Assembly: GCA_049293015.1 (NCBI GenBank)
Contig: JBATSB010000109.1
Coordinates: 8,444-72,443, forward strand
Length of the DNA stretch: 64,000 nt
Source of the DNA: UBA2330 sp049293015
Lineage (GTDB): Bacteria; Bacteroidota; Ignavibacteria; Tepidaquicellales; Tepidaquicellaceae
Direction: 5' to 3'
Of this stretch, positions 17,642 to 26,234 are shown in pieces. How positions within the stretch are numbered: the stretch's first letter is position 1; the number at the start of each line of letters is the position of its first letter. The notes beneath the pieces are model-generated. The model was not told the origin of the DNA. It was given only the letters and a program-made list of their open reading frames with translations, and did no database searches. Position numbers and translations under genes: made by a program.

Positions 17642-18226
17642 TTATAATTTCTTTGCAATGATATCAAAGACATGCCAGTGTTTCATCTCGCCGATAGCTG
17701 TCTTGTCATCTTTTTCGATCTCTTCAAAAAATTCAATTTCCATACCATCAAGTCTTTCTAAAGCCTGATCTTTTGTATGTCTTACCAGATCCCATTCATC
17801 GCGGTCTCCAAAGAACTGACCGGAGAATCTTCCATTTCTCCTTAAAGAATCAACAATATTTTTCCAGACTTTATCGAAGTGTTTTGCCGGGCAAAACGGT
17901 AAAGAATAATTAGCATAGATCAAAGTTGTTTTTTTCCAGGTGATCTTTTCAAATGATACTGCCTGTATATCCAGATTATTTTTATGTTTGATCTTCAGAT
18001 CTTCTAATAATTTTTTAACTTTTTTATTATTGTCTGTAGCAGTAACGCTCCATCCCTTTCTGAGCAATTCTCTTGTCTCGTGACCGTTTCCGCATCCAAG
18101 ATCAAAAGCATGACCTGAATAGATCTTATCTTTTTTAAAAAATTCAAGCGTCTTTAGTAAAGATTCTTTAACAGGTCTTTCTTTATGATGCTCATAATAA
18201 GCATCCCAGTTGTATTTTTTTTTCAA
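17642..18226 (-). CDS. class I SAM-dependent methyltransferase (TehB-like)
   Basis: A 194-residue Rossmann-fold methyltransferase. Motif I is FDLGCGNGHET (SAM-binding glycines), followed by the acidic loop VTATDNNKK. The NYSLPFCP segment corresponds to the motif IV region. The N-terminal NWDAYYEHH is typical of short TehB/thiopurine-like methyltransferases. The C-terminus (KHWHVFDIIAKK) also fits the family. The substrate is unknown. It lies 10 bp downstream of another methyltransferase gene, so the two are probably co-transcribed. Confidence 0.82.
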   Translation of the reverse strand: MKKKYNWDAYYEHHKERPVKESLLKTLEFFKKDKIYSGHAFDLGCGNGHETRELLRKGWSVTATDNNKKVKKLLEDLKIKHKNNLDIQAVSFEKITWKKTTLIYANYSLPFCPAKHFDKVWKNIVDSLRRNGRFSGQFFGDRDEWDLVRHTKDQALERLDGMEIEFFEEIEKDDKTAIGEMKHWHVFDIIAKKL

Positions 18227-18235
18227 ATATAAATT

Positions 18236-19051
18236 TTAATTTTTTTGTCCGATTATATTAACTATCACAGGTGAAAAAAATATCATGTCAGGATTTTCAG
18301 CATGTGTATTTAGATCGTCCCATAATTCTTTTTCAAGCTCAGGAGAAATTATATTAAGCTGAGTAAGAGATTTCATATGACCTTTGAAAAATATATATGC
18401 CCATTTGAAAATATCACTGTCACTTTCTCCCGCAAGACTTACAGGTGAATATTCATTAAGAGAAATATTGTTTTCTCTGAAATATTTTGGAATTTTTACA
18501 GTAAAGTACGGATCTCCTCCTCCTGCAACCCAATAGCTTTTTACATATTCAGCGATGTTATCAAAAGGTCCTCCCTTTGGAAAAAGTGCTATACCTTCAT
18601 AAGCATAATCCTGAATTGCAATGACTCCGCCTTTTTTTAATGAACGAAGTAATTTCAAAAGTAAGTTACCTGCATCAGGTACAAAGTCTATTACCCATCG
18701 CATATAGATCATGTCATAATAATTCTCTTCAAGATCTGCATTTTCAATATCATAGTTTATAAATTGTACGTTAGTGATATTTTTATTATTGCAAACATTC
18801 CTGAAATGTTCCATATAAAACTCACCCGGTTCTAATGCGGTAACTTCACCAGTCCCGCCTGTTAGTTCAAGAAGCTGCATTGAAACAAATCCGGGTCCTG
18901 CACCAGCATCCAAGCATTTCCAGCCTTTTTGAATGTTGACCCTTTCAAGAAAATTATCTGTGACCTTTTTCCAGACCCCATGTTGAAATTCAAGTCTCTC
19001 AAGCTCTGCCTGATTAACTCCAAGAATGTAGTCAGTATTTTTTTCCGACAT
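18236..19051 (-). CDS. class I SAM-dependent methyltransferase
   Basis: A 271-residue methyltransferase. Motif I is LDAGAGPGFVS, the acidic end of strand 2 is TALEPGEFY, and YDMIYMRWVIDFVPD is the post-motif region typical of UbiE/small-molecule methyltransferases. A C-terminal cap domain of about 90 residues follows. First gene of the minus-strand trio; upstream is the 450-bp intergenic region. The target is unknown; a quinone or natural-product-like acceptor is possible from the family alone. Confidence 0.82.
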   Translation of the reverse strand: MSEKNTDYILGVNQAELERLEFQHGVWKKVTDNFLERVNIQKGWKCLDAGAGPGFVSMQLLELTGGTGEVTALEPGEFYMEHFRNVCNNKNITNVQFINYDIENADLEENYYDMIYMRWVIDFVPDAGNLLLKLLRSLKKGGVIAIQDYAYEGIALFPKGGPFDNIAEYVKSYWVAGGGDPYFTVKIPKYFRENNISLNEYSPVSLAGESDSDIFKWAYIFFKGHMKSLTQLNIISPELEKELWDDLNTHAENPDMIFFSPVIVNIIGQKN

Positions 19052-19501
19052 TAAAAATTTTTGTGAAAAATAACATTATCAGATAAATAAAATAATGAAA
19101 TAATTTAGAAAAATTTTAACTGAGTATTGATTAGTATTTATAGATTTATCTAATCCACATTATGAATATGTTGATTAAAAATAAATTGTAGAAAATTTAA
19201 AAGAGCAAACAAAATCAGGGATGTTTTTTTCAAAATTAATATGACAAGAAACGGAGGCAGTCTTGCATCAGTTATGATAATAACTCTATTCAAATTATTC
19301 AAAAGTTTTTGTTAATGTTAAAAGTTAAAGATTGCATTTTAATATCTGAAATCTTATTTTGACGTCATTATCCTGACATAAATTTTCCAATCTTTGAAAA
19401 TAGAAATGTTAACAAAAATTCTGTAAGAATTTTGTTATAAAGCATTTTAAATTTGAAGTATATTTAATTCATATAACCATTAAAAAATCAAACAAAAGAA
19501 A
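19052..19501. other. 450-bp gene-free region between divergent genes
   Basis: No open frame with coding character is seen. It must hold promoters for the methyltransferase trio (minus) and the secreted protein at 19502 (plus). Visible structure: a 16-bp palindrome AGTTATGATAATAACT (19270-19285), an 8-bp palindrome TGACGTCA (19360-19367), and an imperfect inverted repeat with 12-bp arms (19410-19437, TAACAAAAATTCT against its complement with a one-base bulge). A TAAATTTG at 19448-19455 matches the Bacteroidota -7 consensus TAnnTTTG, but no -33 element lies at the usual distance. Confidence 0.5.
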
Positions 19502-20866
19502 ATGAAAAATTTTACATCTCTAAATTTCAGTTTTAAAAGTACCAGTGTTTTTTTTAAAATTTGTATAATTTTATCTTTAACTTTTTTTTCAATAAAAACT
19601 GATCTGGTCAAAGCTGATGTTGTAGCTGTCAATCCGGGAAGTCCAACTATTGAAATATTTAATGAAGTTACATGGGCATCAATATCGTCTGCACCATTAA
19701 CTATGGGTGGATTTACAATCACAGGTGCTCAGGCAGTTACATGGAATTCAGATAACTTATTATTTTATGCAATTGTTACGGTTGATCCTTTTGGAAGACA
19801 TTTAGTAACAGTAGATCCGGTAACAGGAGTTTGTACAAACATAGGAGCATTGGCAAGTACAGGTTTTTCAACACTGACATATAACTCGACTTCCGGAATA
19901 CTTTATACAATGGGCGGATCTGGAGCAGGAGCATTTGCTGAAAACTTATACAGTGTAAATATAAATACCGCAGCTACAAGTTTTCTTGCAGGTCCTTATT
20001 CAGTTGGTACTTTTGGAGAAGTGATTGCATATAATTATACTGACAATATGATATATCACTGGTCAACCGGTGGTATGGAAATGATCGACCCGGTAACTTT
20101 TATTGCTACGCCTGTTCTAATGTCAGGAGCAACTGTAACTGAAGTAGTAGGTGCTGTATATATAGGTGGTGGCAGATTTCAATTAACTGATCTAGTATTT
20201 CAAGTTTCCACTAGTGCATTCACTATGACATCGGGAGGTGTTGCTTCTTTAGTCGGACCGACACCATACAGAGCAAGAGGTCTGGGATATATCGATCCAT
20301 TATTACCGGTTGAATTGTCTTCTTTTGCTTCATTAGTTTCAGGAAGTGATGTAACATTAAACTGGTCAACTGCTTCAGAGATAAATAACTCAGGATTTGA
20401 TATCGAGAGATCATCAGTTTCAGGAACATGGTCAAAAGTAGGAAGCGTATCAGGTAACGGTACTTCAACTACTGCAAACAGTTATTCTTACACAGACAAA
20501 AACTTAGCTACAGGAAATTACAACTATAGATTAAAACAAATAGACTTCAACGGTAACTTCGAATATTTCAATTTAAGTAATGAAGTTAATATTGGAGTAC
20601 CTGTAAAGTATGACCTTTCACAAAATTATCCAAATCCTTTCAATCCATCTACGAAGATCAATTATGCTCTTCCGACAGACGGACAAGTAAGTATTAAGAT
20701 ATTTGATATGTCAGGTAAAGAAGTAATGTCACTTTTAAATGAAGTAAAGAGTGCAGGTTATTATTCAGTTAACTTTAATGCTTCAAACTTATCAAGTGGA
20801 ATTTATTTCTATAGTCTAAGTGCAGCAGATTTTTCTGCTACAAAGAAAATGATGCTCGTAAAATAG
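19502..20866 (+). CDS. secreted protein with T9SS type A sorting domain
   Basis: A 454-residue exported protein. A long signal region (residues 1-37, hydrophobic core about 15-31) is followed by a repetitive beta-rich body (residues ~40-270) with many GG and TVDPVTG elements, possibly a propeller-like fold. A conserved linker PVELSSFAS then starts an Fn3/Ig-like domain (WSTASEINNSGFDIERS, ~275-365). The last ~85 residues are a canonical T9SS type A domain (LSQNYPNPFNPSTKI... ending TKKMMLVK). The protein should pass the outer membrane by T9SS and be anchored or released. Function of the body is unknown. Confidence 0.85.
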   Translation: MKNFTSLNFSFKSTSVFFKICIILSLTFFSIKTDLVKADVVAVNPGSPTIEIFNEVTWASISSAPLTMGGFTITGAQAVTWNSDNLLFYAIVTVDPFGRHLVTVDPVTGVCTNIGALASTGFSTLTYNSTSGILYTMGGSGAGAFAENLYSVNINTAATSFLAGPYSVGTFGEVIAYNYTDNMIYHWSTGGMEMIDPVTFIATPVLMSGATVTEVVGAVYIGGGRFQLTDLVFQVSTSAFTMTSGGVASLVGPTPYRARGLGYIDPLLPVELSSFASLVSGSDVTLNWSTASEINNSGFDIERSSVSGTWSKVGSVSGNGTSTTANSYSYTDKNLATGNYNYRLKQIDFNGNFEYFNLSNEVNIGVPVKYDLSQNYPNPFNPSTKINYALPTDGQVSIKIFDMSGKEVMSLLNEVKSAGYYSVNFNASNLSSGIYFYSLSAADFSATKKMMLVK

Positions 20867-20900
20867 TTAATAGTTAGTAGTTAATAGTTAGTAGTTAATA
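20867..20900. repeat. 14-bp tandem repeat after a T9SS gene
   Basis: Two exact copies of TTAATAGTTAGTAG (20867-20880 and 20881-20894) and the start of a third follow the stop codon directly. A second, degenerate 14-bp tandem repeat lies at 55605-55646, also at the end of secreted-protein genes. Confidence 0.8.
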
Positions 20901-20936
20901 CTATTTACTATTTAAAATTTAAGATTTAAAATTATA

Positions 20937-20970
20937 AAGCCGTTGGATGTAGAATCCGGTGGCTTTTTTT
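20937..20970 (+). terminator. rho-independent terminator
   Basis: Stem AAGCCGTTGG / CCGGTGGCTT (with internal wobble pairs) around a nine-base loop, followed by seven or more T residues. It lies 70 bp after the secreted-protein stop and terminates plus-strand transcription before the convergent sugE gene. Confidence 0.75.
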
Positions 20971-21060
20971 ATTTTCACAACTTAGAAACTATTTTAGAAT
21001 GGGTGAAATGAAATTACTGAAAACTAAATTTTAATATATTTAAAGTATATTGTTAGAATT

Positions 21061-21378
21061 TTAATTAGCAATTTTCAATCCGACTATGCCGATCACAATC
21101 AGGGAAGCTGAGAGTAATCTCCAGATACTGGCTGAGTCACCGAAGTAAATTATCCCTACGATAAGTGTACCCACAGCTCCGATACCTGTCCAGACTGCAT
21201 ATGCTGTACCAATCGGAATACCTTTTTGTGCTAACCACAGAAAAAATCCGCTGATTGCCATGGAAACCACTGCAAGTATTATCCATAATGCTTTGGAAGA
21301 CATGGTTTGAGATAATTTCATTCCGAGTGGCCAGCCTATCTCAAAAATGCCGGCAATTATTAAATAGATCCAACTCAT
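21061..21378 (-). CDS. sugE: SMR-family exporter SugE/Gdx-like
   Basis: A 105-residue protein with four membrane spans. The conserved glutamate of the SMR family is E13 in TM1 (IAGIFEIGWPLG), with the GWPLGMKLS context. The block GTAYAVWTGIGAVGT (TM3) matches the SugE/Gdx branch, which exports guanidinium and some quaternary ammonium ions in exchange for protons, rather than the EmrE branch. No guanidine riboswitch was recognised in the 124 bp upstream. It is a single gene, convergent with the secreted protein's terminator. Confidence 0.9.
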   Translation of the reverse strand: MSWIYLIIAGIFEIGWPLGMKLSQTMSSKALWIILAVVSMAISGFFLWLAQKGIPIGTAYAVWTGIGAVGTLIVGIIYFGDSASIWRLLSASLIVIGIVGLKIAN

Positions 21379-21502
21379 AAAATTATTTGATTTAATTCTT
21401 TAAAATAACATAAGGTAGCTTACTTGATATTTAAAATTGTTTAAGATCTTTAAATAGTTATTCAAATTGAATTTTTTTCCATTCGATAAAATAAATAATT
21501 TA

Positions 21503-22063
21503 TCAATACCAATATCCCATCATATCTAATTCTCCATCGTCCTTCCATTCCTTATATCCTAACTGCTTTATCATCAGGCAATTGTCAAATTCCTTTTCCT
21601 GTATTCCATAATTTATATGCTCTTCAATAGTCAGCCATTTCACTTTTTGTTTTGTAAGTCTGTAACCACACTTCTCATAAAATTTATGATAGTCAGCTAC
21701 TAGAAATAAAAAATCAATATTATGTTTATGCTTACCGATAATATTTTCGAGTTCTTTCAGAAGAAGTGTACCGTTGCCTTGATGCTGAAATTCGGGTAAT
21801 ATCATCAGGTCAATAATTCCCATTACTCTGACAGGTTCTTTATTTAAAGTCATGACTCTATAGTCCAGTCCAAGTTGTCCAATAAGAATATCGTCTTTCC
21901 ATAATAGAAGACGATAGTGAGGAAGCTGTTTGAAATAAGTCCTTCCATTAAATTCTTCTTCAGGAAAACTAATCCTGAGAAGTGCGGATATCTGATTTTT
22001 AGTATTTAGATTCAGTTTGAATTCATCAATAAACTCAAATCGAAAATTTGAAGACAGGTTCAA
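21503..22063 (-). CDS. GNAT family N-acetyltransferase
   Basis: A 186-residue GNAT fold protein. Acetyl-CoA motif A is LPEFQHQGNGTLLLKELE (Q-x-x-G-x-G signature), preceded by the strand VMGIIDLMI and followed by the motif B region FYEKCGYRL, the usual closing FYxKxGF of GNATs. The substrate is unknown. It starts 14 bp after the small membrane protein gene stops, so both may be on one transcript. Confidence 0.85.
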   Translation of the reverse strand: MNLSSNFRFEFIDEFKLNLNTKNQISALLRISFPEEEFNGRTYFKQLPHYRLLLWKDDILIGQLGLDYRVMTLNKEPVRVMGIIDLMILPEFQHQGNGTLLLKELENIIGKHKHNIDFLFLVADYHKFYEKCGYRLTKQKVKWLTIEEHINYGIQEKEFDNCLMIKQLGYKEWKDDGELDMMGYWY

Positions 22064-22077
22064 AATATTTATTGTTT

Positions 22078-22335
22078 TTAATTTCTAAGTAATAATAATA
22101 TCAAAATTAAGAGAGAGATTATAACCCCAATCGAAAGTATATAGATTATATATTTGTATCTGTTTTTATTCGGATCAGATCTTTTTCCAAAATACCATAA
22201 AACAAGACTCATTATCCCGAATGGAAGTGAAAATATTATATTAACATAATAGACCCAGGCAAATCCAGTTAGAGCGAACCATATTGCGAATATAAATGAT
22301 GTAATATAAAATATATTATTCTTGGATATCTTCAT
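22078..22335 (-). CDS. small membrane protein, two to three TM segments
   Basis: An 85-residue hydrophobic protein: TM segments at about residues 9-26 (IFYITSFIFAIWFALTGF), 28-46 and 62-83, separated by a basic loop (YFGKRSDPNKNRYK). This is the pattern of DUF-type integral membrane proteins without known activity. It lies directly upstream of the GNAT gene. I do not recognise a family. Confidence 0.65.
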   Translation of the reverse strand: MKISKNNIFYITSFIFAIWFALTGFAWVYYVNIIFSLPFGIMSLVLWYFGKRSDPNKNRYKYIIYILSIGVIISLLILILLLLRN

Positions 22336-22437
22336 TGTACTGAAATTAAATTTAAAAAAGTAGATTCATTTTATAAAACAAATACAGATCTCATAATTTA
22401 AGCTAAAGAAAATATTAAAATTACTGATATGCTGCCG

Positions 22438-22902
22438 TCAATTGTTCGTCCAAAACTGATCAGATAAATTATCGACAAACTTATCATCAGAATGATGTTC
22501 TTTTATAATTTTCAATTGCTTTTCAGATGCAACTTTCTGTATTTCATTGAATAAAACTCTTTCCTCAAAACGAATATGCTTTTCCAGTTCTGTCTGAATA
22601 TTTTTTAATGAACCGGTTACATCAGAATTATCAGTAAATAATTTCATCAAGGTTTTATGCTGATCCAGAGCTTGTTTTATAAGTTCATGATCATTCCCTA
22701 AAACAGGAAACACAAATTCTTCCTCGATCTCAAAATGTTTCTTTATATGCTTTTCATAAAACCAATCGACATATACTTTCATCCTATCGGTTGAGACTCC
22801 TTTAGCAAAACCTGTTTTTATTTTCCAGCATAAAAGTAAACCGTGGTGATGATCTCTGCTTAGAGGCTGAATAGATTCATGTCTTTTTATAGGTTCATTC
22901 AT
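22438..22902 (-). CDS. hemerythrin HHE cation-binding domain protein
   Basis: A 154-residue four-helix protein. Di-iron ligand candidates are spread as in hemerythrin-like proteins: HHH in SRDHHHG (helix 1), H-x3-E patterns in HIKKHFEIEEEFVFP (helix 2), QALDQHKTLM (helix 3) and EKHIRFEERVLFNEI (helix 4). Related domains bind O2, NO or iron. It is near a nitrate-reduction region, where nitrosative stress protection would be useful, but the link is inference. Single gene; start ATG 22902 gives the family-typical N-terminus. Confidence 0.88.
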   Translation of the reverse strand: MNEPIKRHESIQPLSRDHHHGLLLCWKIKTGFAKGVSTDRMKVYVDWFYEKHIKKHFEIEEEFVFPVLGNDHELIKQALDQHKTLMKLFTDNSDVTGSLKNIQTELEKHIRFEERVLFNEIQKVASEKQLKIIKEHHSDDKFVDNLSDQFWTNN

Positions 22903-22959
22903 TTTACAATATTTTACATTTTAAAAATCGGTTTAAAATAGTTCAATAAAAAATTTTAT

Positions 22960-23787
22960 CTAAAGACTTTTCCCGCAGTATTTACAATATACAGCATCTT
23001 CATCATGATTGTCAGCACCGCAGTTTATACATGCACGTATGCCGCCTTTGTGTTTAAAAGCTTTGTTCATCTCTACAGTCATGATCCCTGTTGGAACTGC
23101 GATAATGCCATAACCTAATATCATAATTATAACAGAAAGAAATTGCCCAAGAATAGTCTGAGGTGTAATGTCTCCATAACCGACTGTCGTAAGCGTCACA
23201 ATCGCCCAGTAAATACTTTTGGGAATGCTGGTAAACCCGTGTTCCTCACCTTCTATCAGATACATTAACGATCCGAGAATAGTGACTATTGTAAGAACTG
23301 TAAAAATAAAAATTGTAATTTTTCTTCTACTCGCTTTGAGTGCCTGTATAAGTATTTTACTTTCACCAACGTACTGAACAAGCTTTAAAACTCTGAATAT
23401 TCTAAGTATTCTCAGCAGTCTTATAACTACTAAATAATGTCCGCCCGGATAAAAAAGACTTATGTATGTAGGGAGGATTGCAAGAAGATCTACAATACCA
23501 AAAAAACTTTTTGCATAATGAAAAGGTCTGCTGACAGACAATAATCTTAAAATATATTCAATTGTAAACAGAATAGTAAAAAACCATTCTGCAGCAATCA
23601 ACCACTCAGCATATTCAATTTTCACTGCCTGAATACTATCCAGCATCACAGCGACAACACTCAATATTATACTTATGATTAGAATAATATCAAACCACTT
23701 ACCGGTAGGAGTGTCTGCCTCAAAAATAACTTCATGAAGTTTATGTCTCCATGGTGCTATATCATGTTTGTGATCTTTTTCATCCAT
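22960..23787 (-). CDS. voltage-gated-type K+ channel with C-terminal zinc ribbon
   Basis: A 275-residue six-TM channel. S4 carries the regular arginines of a voltage sensor (RLLRILRIFRVLKL, residues 123-136). The pore helix and selectivity filter TTVGYGD are at 200-206, making it potassium selective. A short C-terminal cytoplasmic tail after S6 ends in a four-cysteine zinc ribbon (C253, C256, C268, C271: CxxC...CxxC). The channel core resembles KvAP-type bacterial ion transporters; the zinc ribbon is an addition that could sense metal or redox state or aid tetramer assembly. Single gene. Confidence 0.9.
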   Translation of the reverse strand: MDEKDHKHDIAPWRHKLHEVIFEADTPTGKWFDIILIISIILSVVAVMLDSIQAVKIEYAEWLIAAEWFFTILFTIEYILRLLSVSRPFHYAKSFFGIVDLLAILPTYISLFYPGGHYLVVIRLLRILRIFRVLKLVQYVGESKILIQALKASRRKITIFIFTVLTIVTILGSLMYLIEGEEHGFTSIPKSIYWAIVTLTTVGYGDITPQTILGQFLSVIIMILGYGIIAVPTGIMTVEMNKAFKHKGGIRACINCGADNHDEDAVYCKYCGKSL

Positions 23788-23924
23788 TTAGGAAGGAAGT
23801 AAACATTAGAAAAATTATAATGGTATAAAATAATTATTGATATAAAGATTTACTATATAAATAAAGTCAGTACACAAAGTTGAAAATGTAAAATGTATCT
23901 ATTGCTTTGGTAAATTCAGATTGG

Positions 23925-25169
23925 TTAAAAATTATACTGCATCATAAATTCAACTCTGTTTGCAATTGAATTCTGTCCATTTTGATTAGTCCTGCTTCCA
24001 AAATTATATTCCAATCCTACATTAGCCGCAGGCTGAAACTGCCAGAAAAAATTACCTGTGAACTGACGTGCAAAGCTGTAATATGAAGGAGAGTTAAAAT
24101 TATCCGGCTGCACTTTAAGCTGACTGTACATTATAGTTGTAAAAAACTTTGGATTAAAATTATATTGCAGCGCTCCATAATATGCATAAACCGGCAGTGC
24201 TGCCAGTTCTCCGGATTGTGCAGATACAGGAGTAACACTTAGATCATCTATGCTTAGATCCTGAACATACTTGCCGATCCCTTTCCCATAAAGTCCCTGA
24301 AAAAATATCTGAGCTTTTTTTGTGATGTCAATATTACCGGTCATTGAAATTCCTGTGCCAGTAACAGTTCTATTTGCATTACTGATATTATCTCTATAAA
24401 GTAAATTTCTGTATAGTCCTGAAAGTCTGATGTGACTTTTTCCAAAACTATATTGCAGATAAGCAGGTATATCCGGTACTGTCTGTTTCAAGCTGCCGGT
24501 ATTTGGAATTGAAGTATTAAAATCCGGTTGCTCTAATCCGAGAGTTAGTTTCCAGCCTTTTGCAAACTTGTATGAATATCTGACTAAAGTATTTAAAGCA
24601 TCAGACATTGAATTCAATCCGATATAATTAATTGTTACAGGCCATGAAGCAGCATCTGAAAAAGTACTCCAGTCCACGCCTAGATCAAATCCTACATACC
24701 TGATATACATCTGATATAAATTAAAATTATTATCATCACCCCGAAAATTTGCGCTGACATAACCTACTAAATTCCCATGTGAAGTTTTAGTAATTACTTT
24801 GAAATATAAAAGGGAAGTGTTTGCATACATCTGAAACTGTGATTTCTGAATTGTATCATTTGGGACAATTATATCATAAGTAACAAAATCGAGATTATCC
24901 GAAATGCCGTCAAAGTCATAGGAAGCTGTATAATTAAAGAAGCCGCCGATGCCAAGTGAAAATTTTTTATCCGGTCCCTGAAAAATAAAACTCGGAATCT
25001 CTGGATTTCTGAACCAGTCTCCCTGCTCTGTATAAAAAGGTAAAAGTGAACTGTCTTTTTTACTTTTATGAGTAATAAATTTAAATTCTGAAGAGTCCTG
25101 CTGAGAAAATACATCTGATGTTGAAATAAAAGCAATAGTAAAAACGAGACTGATAATTTTAATTTTCAT
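23925..25169 (-). CDS. outer-membrane porin (DcaP-like beta-barrel)
   Basis: A 414-residue protein with signal peptide to about residue 22 (DVFSQ). The body shows a periplasmic linker with KFSLGIGGFFNYTASYDFDG, then regular amphipathic strands to the aromatic C-terminus (VEFMMQYNF). A terminal phenylalanine is typical for Omp85-inserted barrels. The GVDWSTFSDAASWP segment resembles the constriction/strand region of DcaP-type porins. The substrate is unknown; the neighbours do not help. The GyrI-like gene lies 28 bp upstream in the same orientation and may be co-transcribed. Confidence 0.7.
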   Translation of the reverse strand: MKIKIISLVFTIAFISTSDVFSQQDSSEFKFITHKSKKDSSLLPFYTEQGDWFRNPEIPSFIFQGPDKKFSLGIGGFFNYTASYDFDGISDNLDFVTYDIIVPNDTIQKSQFQMYANTSLLYFKVITKTSHGNLVGYVSANFRGDDNNFNLYQMYIRYVGFDLGVDWSTFSDAASWPVTINYIGLNSMSDALNTLVRYSYKFAKGWKLTLGLEQPDFNTSIPNTGSLKQTVPDIPAYLQYSFGKSHIRLSGLYRNLLYRDNISNANRTVTGTGISMTGNIDITKKAQIFFQGLYGKGIGKYVQDLSIDDLSVTPVSAQSGELAALPVYAYYGALQYNFNPKFFTTIMYSQLKVQPDNFNSPSYYSFARQFTGNFFWQFQPAANVGLEYNFGSRTNQNGQNSIANRVEFMMQYNF

Positions 25170-25197
25170 ACTAAGTAAATTTTTTGAATTTCGTAAA

Positions 25198-25605
25198 TTA
25201 ATCAGTTATTCTAATCATACACTTTACATCTTTATCATTAAAGTACCATTCCACACAGTAACTATCCGGATCAATGTCGGGAGTTGAACAAAGCTTGCTA
25301 AAAGATTTTCCAATCATTTCAATATTTTTCATAAAATCTTTGATAGTAATACAGTTGTAATTACCTTTTTTAATCACAAGCGTTTTACAATTTAATTTCT
25401 CTGCTTCACCTTTACTTAACTCTTCCGCCGCCGCTTTATAAATAATTTTATTGTTTTCAGGTCGCGAAATTCCGAAACATCTTCTGTCTTTATGTTTATC
25501 AATAAAGTTATCAAGTTTTTTGAAAGCTGCTTCAATTCCATCAGGGAATGATTCTGCCTGAACGTAAAATACCCTGATATCTTTTTCTATTTTAATTTTA
25601 TCCAT
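25198..25605 (-). CDS. GyrI-like effector-binding domain protein
   Basis: A 135-residue soluble protein resembling the GyrI-like/bacterial transcription-activator effector-binding fold: an N-terminal FYVQAESFPDGIEAAFKKL region, a central GISRPENN... strand, the KTLVIKKGNYNCITIKDF strand-helix and the closing DSYCVEWYF strand. No DNA-binding domain is present, so it is a free-standing small-molecule-binding module. Cysteines occur at several positions, but no metal motif is obvious. The family call is moderate. Confidence 0.6.
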   Translation of the reverse strand: MDKIKIEKDIRVFYVQAESFPDGIEAAFKKLDNFIDKHKDRRCFGISRPENNKIIYKAAAEELSKGEAEKLNCKTLVIKKGNYNCITIKDFMKNIEMIGKSFSKLCSTPDIDPDSYCVEWYFNDKDVKCMIRITD

Positions 25606-25707
25606 AATTTTTAAAAATGTTTATAAATATACAAAAATTCTTTTAACTATTTTTATAAAATTTTTTCAGATAACATCATTTAAAACAATTTTAAAAATCA
25701 GATCCTC

Positions 25708-26049
25708 TTATGACTTTATCATGATCAGAAGCATTTTGAATTTGTTGACAGCGTTGAGAGCATGAGGTTTGTTTGCCGGTAAAATTAAGATCTCATCTTT
25801 CTTAACGATCTGACTGACACCATCAATGCTGATCTCTGCTTCACCATCTGTAATAAATACCATTGCATCAAACGGAGCTGTATGTTCGCTGAGACCCTGA
25901 CCTTTATCAAATGCAAACATAGTCACTGTCCCGCTCTTTTTTGAAATAATAGTTTTGCTTACCACTGAATTTTCCTGGTATTGAATTGAGCTCTGAGAAT
26001 CAAATTTTAATGAGTCTAAATTACTTACGTCTTTATTTATCTCTGACAT
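25708..26049 (-). CDS. single-domain cupin
   Basis: A 113-residue small beta-barrel. The cupin motif 1 region is GLSEHTAPFDAMVFITDGEAEI and motif 2 is LPANKPHALNAV. Only some canonical metal ligands are present: H in SEHTAP, D or E in the loop and H in KPHAL. Metal binding is therefore plausible but not certain. Such proteins often bind sugars or small ligands or act as stress-induced enzymes. It is divergent from moeA across a 185-bp promoter region. Confidence 0.8.
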   Translation of the reverse strand: MSEINKDVSNLDSLKFDSQSSIQYQENSVVSKTIISKKSGTVTMFAFDKGQGLSEHTAPFDAMVFITDGEAEISIDGVSQIVKKDEILILPANKPHALNAVNKFKMLLIMIKS

Positions 26050-26234
26050 TGTATAAATATTAATTTTGAAAAAATAAAAATAGTTTTTAAAAGTAATATC
26101 TTTAAGTCAGATAATAGCATCATTAAATTCTATTTTATCAGTGGATATTAAGGGCTATCTCGTTATTTTTGTAAAAGATTTTTTATTAGAAAAAATAAGT
26201 ATTTTTAAAGCTAAGAAAATTTTCTCTGAAATAT

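Noticed and set aside
17284..17673. Longer start at ATG 17673 for the DUF952 gene
   Set aside because: The family starts at the LIYHLT motif and the longer form overlaps the methyltransferase gene.
19360..19367. TGACGTCA palindrome as a member of the ATGAY-N4-RTCAT set
   Set aside because: It has no 4-bp spacer between half sites and is a different, short palindrome likely by chance.
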